The notes beneath the pieces were generated by a model. It searched no databases. It saw nothing but the letters and a program-made list of their open reading frames with translations, and was not told the origin of the DNA. From Trissonchulus latispiculum (Eukaryota; Nematoda; Enoplea; Enoplida; Ironidae), in contig JASAND010015711.1 of the NCBI GenBank assembly GCA_030248195.1, positions 1 to 64,000 of the forward strand: a stretch of DNA of 64,000 nt, in the 5' to 3' direction. The translations under genes and the position numbers were made by a program. This document shows, in pieces, positions 23,184 through 35,292 of this stretch; within the stretch, counting starts at the first letter, position 1; every line of letters begins with the position of its first letter.

Positions 23184-25047
23184 TAGAGTTGGGACCGGTT
23201 CCAATTTTCAAAACCGGTTCCGGTTCCGGTTCTAGAGTACCGGTTCCGGTTCCGGTTCCGGTTCCGGTTCCGGTTCCGGTTCCGGTTCTAGCTTCCGGTT
23301 CCCGGTTCCAAGTACAAAATTCGTAGTTACATTTTAACATTATTTAATATTGGATGCAGGCCCCCAGCAAGGGTTATACAATCAAAATCTTAAAGTAATA
23401 CTGCAAAACAATTGGAATAGGTAATGCGATAATAACCAACTGGGTTAAACTTTTTTGTTTACTTAGAATTTTAAAGTTTTTTCCTTACCTTGAATTTGCT
23501 CCATTACAAATGCTGTTACTATATGCACAACATACACTAAAACTTGTAAAAAATTAAAACTTTAGTATGGTCGAGCAAATTGATTCGATAATTCACGGTG
23601 AGATTCTACTGTGCATCTAAATGCAGACAGCGCCTTCTGAACAGAATCTTGTAAACTGCACAACGTTTCAGTAAAACATGCTGAGAATTGAGATATACTG
23701 GAGCTTAAATTTTTATTTCTTTAAAAAGAGTACAGACTCAGAAGCAAATAGTTTTCAAAACATTTAAATGCATTTAAAATATTTAAAAGCTGAAAGCCAA
23801 ATTGGAAAGAAGAACATATATATTAAAGTTATATTTAACGAGGAAATGTACAGTCGCTTGATTACACAAAATAGCTAACAGATACTTCTACATGCTATTC
23901 CATTATTTGAACTTTGATTGACTTTCGTCTCCGTTGCCGATAGCTTAAAAATAAGAAAATAAGTACTCAACTTTCGAAGTTTTCTACTCCTCTAAAATTT
24001 ACTATTTTTTTAAAAAATGTTGCTTAAATCTTGCGTGCTGACAACACCACCTTTCATTTACCAATTGTTTGAGAAGATATACTCAATTTCCGACTACATC
24101 CCATCGAGCTCTCATCTTTTCTATGAGGTTAATATTCAAATATGTAAGCTGGTTAAAGTTTTCATTCGGCGATGTATCCTTCACGTCTGAACGAAAGTGC
24201 CCTTCTTTCATCAATTACAATTGGAATTTTAGAACAGAAATTTTCAAAAATTCGTTAAAATTAATTTAGAGACATTTTCACAACTGCATTTTGTAATACT
24301 AACAAAATTACTTAACAAAATTTGAAAAATCAGAAGCATGAAAACAAAAAATTACGAAATTCCTTCCGGAATAAAGGAAGTAGAAATTTTCCCTTACAAT
24401 ACACGTTCCTAATTTTTCAAGTATGTTTAACATTTAATTTTTGTCTTAACAGACGGGATAATGTCACTAGTGTTGATTCAAAGAAACATTTGAAATTTTT
24501 CTTAATTCTATGCCTCGGCTTCAGTGAAACTTGAAACGTGCCTCGATCGCCTTAAAAGAGGAAGCGGTGAGTTTGTGTCACCTTCAGTGGAAGCTGAAGC
24601 TGTCGTTTTCAGTTTAGGGTCTAAATTTATTCTATGGAGTGTCAGCTTCAGTTTCAGTTCCAATAATTGTACCTTCATTTCACGTTTAGTTTGAAACTCT
24701 TAATTATTATCAGTCTCATCCTACATATTTCGCCTTCAGGTCTAAATTTGTTTAGTTTCAGTTCAAACTAGATTTTTAGTTTCAATTTCAGTCACTAGCT
24801 TGAAAAAGACAATATGAATGGCAACAGTGAATGGCAACCACAAAAACAAAATCCAACTTTTGAAAAATTTAAACTCCTCCAAAAAAATTAGTTCAAGTCC
24901 ATTTTTAAGAGTGGAACCGGCCGGTTCCAAATCCTACCGGTTCCGGTTCCGGTTCCGGTTCCGGTTCTAAAATTCCTTCCGGTTCGGTTCCGGTTCCGGT
25001 TCCGGTTCCGGTTCCAACCGGTTCTAGTGGAACCGGTCCCAACTCTA
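23184..25047. mobile_element. hAT-like element 3 with GGAACC arrays, 1.86 kb
   Basis: Terminal repeats TAGAGTTGGGACCGGTTCC and its complement are flanked by a perfect 8-bp duplication GCTCAAAG (23176-23183 and 25048-25055). GGTTCC arrays lie at 23194-23310 and 24912-25041. The junction motif near 23285-23315 (CTAGCTTCCGGTTCCCGGTT and AAGTACAAAATT) is also found inverted at element 2's right end, so the two are related. The interior (23340-24900) has no transposase but has a CTGAAG/CAGTTTCAG-rich patch near 24580-24800. Confidence 0.8.
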
Positions 25048-25055
25048 GCTCAAAG

Positions 25056-26608
25056 TTTGACAAACTATATTATATAGGTAGGTATTCTAGAAAAATCCTG
25101 ATGACCAAACTATTATCATAATCCGTTAGGTAGTAACAAACAGTATTTTAGTTGGGGAACTTATATATAATTTCGTTTTGTTTTTGTTATTCAGAGCGTA
25201 ATAGCTCGTGGTCAGTTTTTGGAATCAATCCGAAATCCGCTAACATCCGCAAAGCTCAACCGTTAAAATCCTCTTTTCTTGGAGGTTTTACATGAATACG
25301 TTCACAGGTGGACAAGGAAGAATTACCCATCCTCTCTGCAAATTCCCCCAGAAGGGTTATCAAAATTGCTCTCACAGGCGGTAAAAAATGCGGCTACAAG
25401 GGGCATGAAAATTGCTCAAAGAAAGTTTCCAGACTCACATTTCTGACGATTATTCGGCTTCGTCTGATTTTTTTAATAAAAAATCGTCTAAGCAATGGTA
25501 TTTTTATTAAAAATAGCTATTTGTAGTTAAAATTTAGAAAAATTGGTGAAAATAGTGCCACTTTAACGTCGCTAAACGTATCCAAGGGCCTCTGTCCTCT
25601 ACCCGGCCAAATGCGCTTTCGATAGCCGGACAATACATAATTTTCAGCAAATTCAAAACCTTGAGCATTTTTTAATTTGTCGAAGATGCGTTTGATTCAA
25701 TAAAATAGTCCTTAACTTTGTAATATGGGTCTTCTTTCGAATACATTAGTCCAACATTAATTTTTCGTGGAGATGCACCGAGGCCGGGTCCGAAGCCGGG
25801 GCCTGAAAATTGGAAGTCTAAATACGAGAATGTTCTTAAACATTTCTATTTTGGTATTATTTCCAGTATAGGCAAAATTACTATTGTTGTTTCCATTCAA
25901 ACTGATAAGAAGAACCATCTGTACCAGTTTAATTTAATTTTGACTTTAAAAATTCCAAAATTTTGGCTGAAATTGTAAAAAAACAAATTTTTGGTCCCGG
26001 TAGGCACCGGTGCTTAACCACCGAGGTTGGCATTGGTCCCCAATCCTGGTGCATCCCTAATTAAATGTGTAGTAGTTTAAATTTTTAAACTTTTTGAAAA
26101 AGTTTTGGTACTTTTTTGAAAACTTCAGCAATTTGGGTGAATTTCCATATTTCGGGAACGCAACTCAACACTGTTAGGTAAAGTATGTGGGTTAGAAGGT
26201 TTAATTAAATAAAAGTTTATTTTACACTATTGGCATTTTTAATAAATTTAATGGCATAGTAATCATATAGCATTCGAAAAATTTTGCGGGTATCTTGCGG
26301 GTATCAGTTGGCTGCGGGCCGCGGGCCGCGGGGCGGGGCGGGGCAGGTACCAGCTTGCGGGTAGCGGGGCGGGGCGGGTCGCCAAAAAGGTACCCGCTTC
26401 CAACTCTGCGGAGTCGTTTTAGTATTAAAATATTAGCCAACCCACAGAATTAATTTGCCATATTAGTTGACCCAAATTTCGGTGCCGTTCCGTCTCAACA
26501 TGACCTTGGAGGGCAAATCACAGTGATTTTCAAGTTTTCCAACTTTATAGCTGAATATCTCTGCCACAGTTTGATTTCGAACTCTAATGTTTTTGTCTTG
26601 TTTTCGAG
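25056..26608. other. Unassigned stretch with GCGGGTACC cluster
   Basis: One + frame at 25308-25526, after a TTCACAG acceptor-like site, includes CGYKGHENC, only loosely like a zinc knuckle. I do not trust it. At 26285-26405 there is a GC-rich cluster of GCGGGTA, GGGGCGGGGC and GGTACCCGC ending TTCCAACTCT, which resembles the TAGAGTTGG terminus type. Its left partner could not be placed. Confidence 0.35.
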
Positions 26609-26629
26609 AACATATGTACCTATACTGCA

Positions 26630-27145
26630 CCCGGCCCGAATTTTAATTTTACTATTTTGGGCCGAAAATAGTATAAAACCCGGCCCGAATTCCAATTTTC
26701 ATATTTTGGGCCGGAAATAGTATAAAACCCGGCCCGAATTTTAATTTTACTATTTTGGGCTGGAAATAGTATAAAACCCGGCCCGAATTTTAATTTTACT
26801 ATTTTGGGCCGGAAATAGTATAAAACCCGGCCCGAATTTCATTTTTAATGTTTTGGGCCGGAAATAGTATAAAACCCGGCCCGAATTTCAACTTTCATAT
26901 TTTGGGCCGGAAATAGTATAAAACCCGGCCCGAATTTCAATTTTCATATTTTGGGCGAAAATAGTATAAAACCCGGCCCGAATTTCATTTTTAATGATTT
27001 GGGCCGGAAATAGTATAAAAACCGGCCCGAATTTCAATTTTCATATTTTGGGCCGGAAATAGTATAAAACCCGGCCCGAATTTTAATTTTCATATTTTGG
27101 GCCGGAAATAGTATAAAACCCGGCCCGAATTTCGTTTTTAATGTT
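26630..27145. repeat. 49-bp satellite, array 1 (about 11 units)
   Basis: The unit runs GGGCCGGAAATAGTATAAAA, then CCCGGCCCGAATTTYAATTT, then a short AT tail, about 49 bases. Each unit carries inverted GGGCCGG and CCGGCCC boxes, so single-stranded units can fold. Units differ in the AT tail (TACTATTTT, CATATTTT, TAATGTTTT). The array decays into a G-rich stretch at 27145-27240. Confidence 0.9.
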
Positions 27146-30100
27146 TTGGGGGGGGAAGAAATAAACAGGCCGGGTTTATTGTGGTGTGGTGGGGGGAAAT
27201 AGATAAACCGATTTAATTTTTTTTTTGGGGGAGATAGACTCTGTCAGATCTGGACTGGATTTCTCTGTATTGGAGGGGGTCGTGTCTCCAATAAATCTTT
27301 GTTCTGTTCGGGGTCGTATGTAGTTGGCTAGGGCTAGAATAGACTAGGCTAGACTAGGCGAGATCTGAACAGGATCCAAGACACGAGTCAAGGTCGGCAC
27401 GCAAAGATGGATCTTCGCTTAGATTGATGCTCCGGCTGTAGTGGTGTGCTGACAACCAGGGCACAATAGCTGACCTGAAATGGGGTCTACAAGGGTGAGT
27501 TCGTTTTAGGCAGGGGAAGCGGGATTTATAGTCTCTATGGGCGACTGTCAGTTCAACTCTAACCTCAATACGGATAGAGTTGGGGATCTCTGAAACGTAC
27601 ACGAAAGCCGAAGCAGCTGAAAAGATAATTGTTTATTGTTACAAATAGCACACACAGAATTACTGAATTCCAGCAGACAATGATTCACTACAGATATGGT
27701 TTTACAATCAACAGTATTACAAGATACTGTCTGCCAGAATTGCCTTTTGACTTTGGTTTGACTGGTACTTTCTCGGTTAGGGCTGGTTATCCGGTTTCGG
27801 GGTCTCTACAGTACTCTTGCTTCAGGTATAACACACTCTAGTGCTGCTAAGGACTAACTTGACTAATAGACCGGTATCCTATATGCTTTGACTCAACTCA
27901 ACTCGTAGGCTCTTTGCTAGCCTCTACTGTGACTCTGTCCCTTACAATACTCTTGGGACCACACACACAAGTTACACTAATTAACAACTGTTTATAATCC
28001 GAATCGGGTGGGAGCGAGGTTGGCTTTGCTCTGGCGTCTCCGTATAATTGACTGCCCAGAATAACTGAATTTTGAGAAGAGTTCCGGTCTCTGAAATGGG
28101 TAATGACAGTTACAGGCTGGAAGAGTGTCGGTTATTGTCGGAAAGGTCGGATCGGCTTCCTCAGATAATTATCTCAAAGTTAGTATACGATGAACTGAAC
28201 AGATTGTCAATAACTTTATAGGGTGGCTTCGGCCACTAGGATCAGAATGTAGGCGGTGTTGCTTTCACTGAACATGGTTTATGGATAGTTCTACAAAAAG
28301 TTCCTGATGATAGCAGTAGGTTTTCCCAACGATTACTTCCGGTAGCTCTCACCGCGTCTGCTCAACAACGACCTGGTTCTGTACCAAAAGTAGGCCCAAT
28401 ATGTACCTAATTAGCGACTCCACGAGACAGATCAGACAGGACTGGATTAACACTGGCACTGGGATCTCCTTCCGGATCCAAACAACACTGGACAAGACAC
28501 AAGACTGGACAGGTACTAGCAAATCGTCACACAGTTATCTCCAACAGGGCAATGATCAGACTTGATTCCAGCAGCAGATACCGTACGCTCGGAGCAGATC
28601 GGGTGGCTACCTGAATCAAATGGGTTAAAACCCATTAGAAACAGAGGTGGTGGGGATTAAAACCCCAGCAACTATTGTCCGGACCGATTGGCTTTCACGT
28701 GCGGGTTCAAGACCCGAATTGTGTATTGTGTAACGTGTAATGTGTTATTTTGTGGTTTTAGGTTGAAACAGACGAAAACTGACGTTTTAGATGGTCAAAA
28801 CGGACGAAAAGGGCCAAGCTTGGGCCGTTCCGGCCTACTTGGCTAGATATGCAAATGAGGCTCTGGCCGAGCCTCTCATGGGCACGGAGTCACGTAGGCA
28901 CTACTCAGCATTTACCACAGACCTAAACTACAACTAAACTGACCTAATCTAATTACTACGTATTACCCAGTAGATGGAATGTAACCTCTTTGTTATAATT
29001 GACGACCAATGCTTAATTAAGGCCCAAATCTGGCCACTTAGCCAGGATAATGTTGAGCACTACCGATTATTACTTGATTATTATTTGCTACAGACTACCT
29101 GACACTAACTGAGGCCTATTTCATACCCTACAGGCCTAACTAGACTTAAGAACGACAAATATAACCCTAACCTGGGTTGGTAACCTACCATTGGGTACCT
29201 AGAACATATTATCGCAATTATGCAAATGAGGTTACCAACCCTCCTATCCTGGGCCTAGAAACCTAACTGGACAATGGTGAGTTACCCCGTTCTTGCAGAG
29301 GACCTGCACCCTGAACCGGGTGACTTACGCAGGCTTCTGGGGGTCAATCTACAACCGGATTTCACATACTAATGACGACTAACGATTATTAACAAACCTA
29401 ACTAACACTATAATATTAACCGCTATGATTGGTACTAACTATAATTATTATAATTAACCTACTGATACTAATTATAACTACTAAACTGACTAACACCTAA
29501 TTAACTATTAGTTTTGATCTAACCTAACTGTTTATAATGCCCTAATTGTTACGCCTAACTACTGCTTAACACTATTATTTAACTAACTATTTCCCTACGG
29601 ACTACACTCAAGACCTCCACGAGGGGTTTACATGAGCAGTCCCATTCATACAATTATTAGCACACAGCAGGCATGACGTAATTCCATTCATACAGATTCA
29701 CACACACTAGCACTCTACTTTCACACGCTCATTTAGACAATAGGCGCACACACACACAGACAGTCGTAACTATACTATTTCACGCACGCAGTTTCAGTCA
29801 TACAGGTACAGTCACTCACACAATCATTCAAACACAGTTACGCAACATTCACACCTCACGCATACTTGACTTCTCTCACAACCTCAGCTGGAGGAATTTA
29901 CGTGAGGAGCCGCATTCATACGACACAATACAATTTATGATCCTAACAGTACTAAAATGGGGCTAATTCCCAGGATACTAACCTAACTAATTCGTATATC
30001 TAGCTACGGGTGCGTGAAAGTGCAATGTAGTTCGGGAATGGCCCAGAAATGGCCATTCCCACGTGATCATCCGTGCGTTTTTGCTTTGTTTTGTGTGTGT

Positions 30101-30348
30101 AAAAGCCAACGGGGACAATAATTGCTGTTACAGCAATTATTACGAAAACAAGCTAAGGACAGCTTTAAGTTAAGGGAAGCCGGTATTTCCCAGTTAACGT
30201 CTTAATAATTAATAGATTAAACGATATTTGAAAGATTGAGTTTTCTGCTTTTAAAGTGTTTTGGAAAACCTCATGCTTTTATCCGGCAATTATTAAAAAC
30301 ACAGGACAAGATTACAACAGTGGCTTTGGAGTTGTGATAGCAAACATG

Positions 30349-30370
30349 GCCGGCAACTCTAGTTGCCGGC
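30349..30370. other. Conserved hairpin, L copy
   Basis: GCCGGCAACT and AGTTGCCGGC enclose a 2-base loop. The homologous hairpin in block R (42283-42305) has GCCGGCAATT and AATTGCCGGC. One base pair has changed on both sides (C-G to T-A) and pairing is kept. Flanking text (AACATGGCC before, TGTGGGGA after) aligns. Confidence 0.75.
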
Positions 30371-30930
30371 TGTGGGGATTGTGGGGGGGACCTAACCTGA
30401 AAGACCTACTCCCGGGGAGTGGCCTAACTCCCCTTCCTCAAGGTGGGTAGGTGAGGGTCCTCCCTTAGAACTAACTACCCAATTTGCGTCGTTTTTGGGA
30501 GTTAAACTTGGATTTTATTGTGAAAAATGAAAAGGTTAAGGAGGGATAAATTAGTGATTTTGGAGTGAGTTTTGACTAGAAATAAACCCACAGCAGTTTA
30601 TTTGTGGATTGGGCCAAAAAGGGCCTTTTAGGGAAAACTACCTGAAATAACGAAAGAATGATTTCAAAAACCTTTTAATGAGGGTGATTTGCGAGGTTCG
30701 ACTGCTCGCAAATCACCAGGAAAAATGGAAGGGAAATCACAACGAAAACCCAGAGGGTGGGGCGAAAGGCCCACACCCTCACAATTACAATTACAAAAAT
30801 AGTGGGCGCTGGGCCCAGAAAATGCTACAAAATGGTCTTCCGGGGTCCGAAGACCCCGGGTAAATCGTGAGAGTGTGGGACCCGGGGACCGCCTTTCAGG
30901 CATAAGGGTCCCCGGATCAGAAGCAGTGCT

Positions 30931-30967
30931 CCCCGTGAGCCGTCCGAAGACATATGGGCTCACGGGG
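30931..30967. other. Perfect 11-bp hairpin
   Basis: CCCCGTGAGCC pairs with GGCTCACGGGG across a 15-base loop. It is one of a tight series between 30840 and 31310 whose stems share no sequence. Confidence 0.7.
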
Positions 30968-31809
30968 GCGGTCAGAATTGTGAGTGCCTGGCTGGCAGTT
31001 GCTGAAACAAAAACCCTAAAGGGAAATGGGGGGAAGGGGAGAGGTGCTATAGTCCAGGCCTCCGTATAATTGGCGCAAGACACACCTCTCCCGGGTACAT
31101 ACGGACAATAAAGGGGTGACAATAGTAAAGCTAAGGGGAGAGAGCAACCTCTCTCCCCGACTGCCAGCCAAGCACTGACTGCAAACTGCAATTTGCAGTC
31201 GAGACCCCAGTAGGGGGTTGGGCTTAAGCTGGCTAGCTTCTGATTGGGCGGTTTGAATGATCACGCTTTTGCTATTGGGCTACCGAGTCGTGACCTACGG
31301 TAGCCCACAGGCGCGTCTGGCGGCTGGAGGACCCCCAGATTTATGGGAACAGATGACCCCTAACTCAGACAGAAAGGAGGCCAAAGGCCGGATTTTAAGT
31401 ATCAAGTTTTAGGGGTCTCTGCTGGGGCCCATAAATCTGGAGTAAACAGAAACTCCAATCTTTCTTAAGAACTTGGTCCTCCAGCGGCCAAAACAAAGGG
31501 CTCCCTTTGCTTAGTAGAAAGCAAAGGGGCCTCACCTGTTGGGTCCATCAAGGACCCAAGGAAAGAGAAAATGAAAAACAAATTACGTAATAAAACTAAG
31601 TACCTAAGTTAAAACTAAAACAGTTAACCTACCTAGTATTATAAATTACCTAGAATTATAAGTTACCTACGTACTTATTACTATTGTATAATTGTATACA
31701 TGTATTATTTGCCTACCTATGTAGAGTTATGCTGAGTAGTGTAAGGCTGGAGTCAGCCTTTTGTGGGTGGGAGGTCAGCGGTGACCCTTATAAGGTCACT
31801 ATTGTAAGA

Positions 31810-31850
31810 CTTACGTGAATGAATGCATGAATGGCATTCGTTCACGTAAG
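31810..31850. other. 17-bp hairpin with one G-T pair
   Basis: CTTACGTGAATGAATGC pairs with GCATTCGTTCACGTAAG around a 7-base loop. The only non-Watson-Crick position would be G-U in RNA. Confidence 0.7.
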
Positions 31851-32809
31851 GTCTGGGAGCTTTCCTCGCTCTCCAGACACACAGACGGGCGGTCAAAGAT
31901 AAAAGGCCGACCCGTAAAAGGAGAATAGAAAAGGGAGATGTTAGAAAACTCCCTGAATAATGAAATTAAAACTAGAACGTAGGAATTAAAATGTGTAATT
32001 TAACTTGTACTTTTTGTTGTTTCAGGAATTAAAAGAAGAACAGTGTTAATATTGTGTAAATGTTCTTGTTTGTTGTGTACATGTACTAGTAAAGTGAAAT
32101 AATACGTGTGTTCTTGTTATTTAAGGGGATTTTAGGCCGTAATTGGCCATTGCGCAACGCTGACGGAAACAGGGAAGGACAGGAGAGGTAGAGGGGGTCT
32201 CAAATACGACCGCCCTTACACAAGACTGACGTAATAGGGGTTTATGCAGGTGTGGGAGGCCTCAATACGGCCGTCCTACACACGTACAAAAAGGGGCAAA
32301 GGTCAAAGGTTCGAATCCTTGCACTAAGAGTTGAGATAACCTAGGAAATTACTTATATTTTAGACAATTCTAACGCCTAATAAGTTCACTAATTAGGGTA
32401 GTTCGAGGGCCTCAATACGGCCGCAGGAACACAGTTGAGACGCCTTAATTAAGCCCTGATAATTAACCGAATTATGGTGATTTTAAGGCAATTCTGGCAG
32501 TTCTGACAGACAGACAGGACAGGTACAGATTACAATCGACAGTAGGAAATAAAGCTTGATTCTTTGTACAATTACCTGGCATAGATTACTGGACTGGCCA
32601 TGAGATCTTCAACAGAACCAATAAGTAACTCGCTGGGTTAGCCTTTTTGGCAGATTTTCGGTTAGGGCCTAGATTATTCTTTACTTAGGCCACCTTATAC
32701 TAGACATTGATAACCTATTCCTAGTTGCTAGGAGAGGCTGTAAGAACGCGAAATGCCTTTTTTACTGAATAAAACAACAATTACAGTAACAGAAACAGTA
32801 ATTTCATTA

Positions 32810-33800
32810 CAAATAGTATAAAACCCGGCCCGAATTTCAATTTTCATATTTTGGGCCGGAAATAGTATAAAACCCGGCCCGAAATTTAATTTTACTATTT
32901 TGGGCCGGAAATAGTATAAAACCCGGCCCGAATTTTAATTTTACTATTTTGGGCCGGAAATAGTATAAAACCCGGCCCGAACTTCATTTTTAATGTTTTG
33001 GGCCGGAAATAGTATAAAACCCGGCCCGAATTTCAATTTTCATATTTTGGGCCGGGAATAGTATAAAACCCGGCCCGAATTTTAATTTTCATATTTTGGG
33101 CCGGAAATAGTATAAAAACCGGCCCGAATTTTAATTTTCATATTTTGGGCCGGAAATAGTATAAAACCCGGTCCGAATTTCAATTTTCGTGTTTTGGGCC
33201 GGAAATAGTATAAAACCCGGCCCGAATTTCATTTTTTATATTTTGGGAAGGAAATAGTATAAAACCCGGCCCGAATTTCAATTTTCATATTTTGGGCCGG
33301 AAATTGTATAAAACCCGGCCCGAATTTCATTTTCAATGTTTTGGGCCGGAAATAGTATAAAAGCCGGCCCGAATTTTAATTTTACTATTTTGGGCCGGAA
33401 ATAGTATAAAACCCGGCCCGAATTTCAATTTTCATATTTTGGGCCGGAAATAGTATAAAACCCGGCCGGAATTTTAATTTTACTATTTTGGGCCGGAAAT
33501 AGTATAAAACCCGGCCCGAATTTCAATTTTCATATTTTGGGCCGGAAATAGTATAAAACCCGGCCGGAATTTTAATTTTACTATTTTGGGCCGGAAATAG
33601 TATAAAACCCGGCCCGAATTTCAATTTTCATATTTTGGGCCGGAAATAGTATCAAACCCGGCCGGAATTTTAATTTTACTATTTTGGGCCGGAAATAGTA
33701 TAAAACCCGGCCCGAATTTCAATTTTCATATTTTGGGCCGGAAATAGTATAAAACCCGGCCGGAATTTTATTTTTTATATTTTGGGAAGGAAATAGTATA
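32810..33800. repeat. 49-bp satellite, array 2 (about 20 units, with dimer structure)
   Basis: Same unit and same orientation as array 1. From about 33413 to 33780 two unit types alternate: CCCGGCCCGAATTTCAATTT followed by CCCGGCCGGAATTTTAATTT. This gives a roughly 98-bp higher-order dimer repeated about four times. The array ends at ATAGTATACCACATACC. Confidence 0.9.
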
Positions 33801-34690
33801 CCACATACCATGGTCCATACCACATCAGCTTTAGGTGGTGACATTTTTTCCAGTCCAGCATTTTTAGGTGGAAAGATAAGAAATTTTCGGTTTTTGGCAT
33901 TTGTACTCTCAGTCAGTAGCCGATTACCGGATGTTATGTCTGGAAAGAGGACACACGGCTGAACGATTTTGCTTTCGCTTCGAATATTAGAGTCAACAAA
34001 ATTGGTTTTAAAATTATGGGTTTGTGGCGCCAGAACGCGCAAACATAAATGAAGCACAGGATCAAACCGAATTGGAGTCTGAAATTTTAGCTCATTTAGA
34101 GAGATCAAACATTTATTCAGAAAAACAGCCGGGATATCATCTCTGCACTACGGCATCATTTAATAGTTCTAAATTCTGCTGCGAGGTAATGCCCCTTTTA
34201 GGGGCCTACTTGTTTGTATTGGTAGGCTTATTTAGTGTTTACTGTTTTACATAGAACTGTTCAATGTTTTTATGGTGTTGATTAGTTGGAACAATTTAAC
34301 TAACTAACTAACTAACTAAAGCAGATTAACACATACTTCAAAAGATTAACACATACCACATGTTAACGTGGCGCTGACTTTTACACGTTTCCGGTGTCCA
34401 AATCAGTTTCTGAATATAGTGTATTCGCGCGGCTGCGGCCGCCGCAAAAAATCCAACTTTCTAAGCTTTCGCACAGACTCCGGAATTGTCTCACACTTGT
34501 TCAGGAACATCGAAGAACTCTGTCCTGAAAGTTTCAGTCACTTTGGATTTCTTTCGCGAGAGTTTATCTATCCGACAAAGTGCGAGGAAGTTTTATAGAA
34601 CCTTAAATACTAAGCACTGAAAAATCAATTATTGTTATTATATTATATTGCTTTCAAAACGTATAATTAGAATACGGATGGTGGATTCTA
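33801..34690. other. Stretch with two short coding-like + strand segments
   Basis: Segment one (about 34024-34175) reads ERANINEAQDQTELESEILA... and ends at a GAG|GTAATG donor-like site. Segment two (about 34425-34598) reads RKKSNFLSFRTDSGIVSHLF... and ends in TAG. Both have balanced composition and could be exon remnants of one gene or transposon, but no family is recognised and no start was found. A minus frame at 33719-34108 overlaps segment one and is less convincing. Confidence 0.2.
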
Positions 34691-35292
34691 ACTGAAATAG
34701 CATCAAACGCCGTCACAATGAAGACATTAAGTGATTTGACAGTTAAAATTAGAGATGTTAAAATTTCCGACAGATAATTAAAAACCTGATTTGTAGTCTA
34801 ACTTTTACTTCGCTTTCAAGACTAAAACTGTTTCATGTTTTTGAAGAACCCTATTCAATCACAGTAAATACTTCTACGTACTCGTTTTCATTACAATTGA
34901 TTCTGACGGCCAAAATACGAAATTATAGCAAGATAGGACCCTGCTCTATTTTCTGACCACCTGCTTAATTTTTGACAAAAATCATTTTGTAAGAAATTTG
35001 AGAAAACAAAAAGAAAGCGAAGTTATTCACTTTAAACTTGGTGATAGCGAACGAAAAGTAAAATCTGCCCGACCTGTGAAACCAGGATAATAACTCGGTT
35101 TACACCGAAATAAAATTATGCTAATTGATCAACCCTAGTCTTAATTTTTGACAGGATGGTGTCAGCTGAGAGAGTACTTAAGGTACTCCACTTCACCAGC
35201 CCAGCATCAATTTCTTGTTCTCACTTCCTTCCCGTGGTGGTTCAATCCTTCGCAGTCAGTCTACTTTTTCTGATTCCAAAAGTTTTTGGATC

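Larger units (their letters stand above)
27241..32808. other. Hairpin-rich non-coding block L
   Basis: This is 5.6 kb lying between two arrays of the same satellite. It is full of short perfect hairpins with unrelated stems, for example 30032-30060, 30118-30140, 30349-30370, 30840-30859, 30931-30967, 31135-31158, 31177-31200, 31277-31306, 31539-31559 and 31810-31850. Parts are homologous, inverted and colinear, with block R: the AATGGGTTAAAACCCATT region (28619) matches 44588, and AGCTAAGGACAGCTT (30151) matches about 42495. Open frames over the hairpins (for example 30664-31191 minus) look like by-products. A B-box-like GGTTCGAATCC is at 32309. I cannot assign it to a known element class. 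Confidence 0.6.

Noticed and set aside
22715..26405. One element bounded by the GCGGGTACC clusters at 22.7 and 26.3 kb
   Set aside because: The right cluster ends in a plausible TTCCAACTCT terminus, but the left cluster has no matching end and no 8-bp duplication pairs them.
30664..31191. 175-codon minus-strand frame in block L
   Set aside because: It runs through at least five perfect hairpins, has no domain and has no conserved counterpart frame in block R.
31946..31985. LTR start (purine-rich AAAAGGGAGA followed by TGTTAG)
   Set aside because: No matching second LTR was found and no reverse transcriptase or gag lies upstream. The motif is short enough to be chance.
26630..33800. LTR retrotransposon with the two satellite arrays as LTRs
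   Set aside because: The arrays are tandem 49-bp units of unequal length without TG...CA ends, primer-binding site or pol genes.
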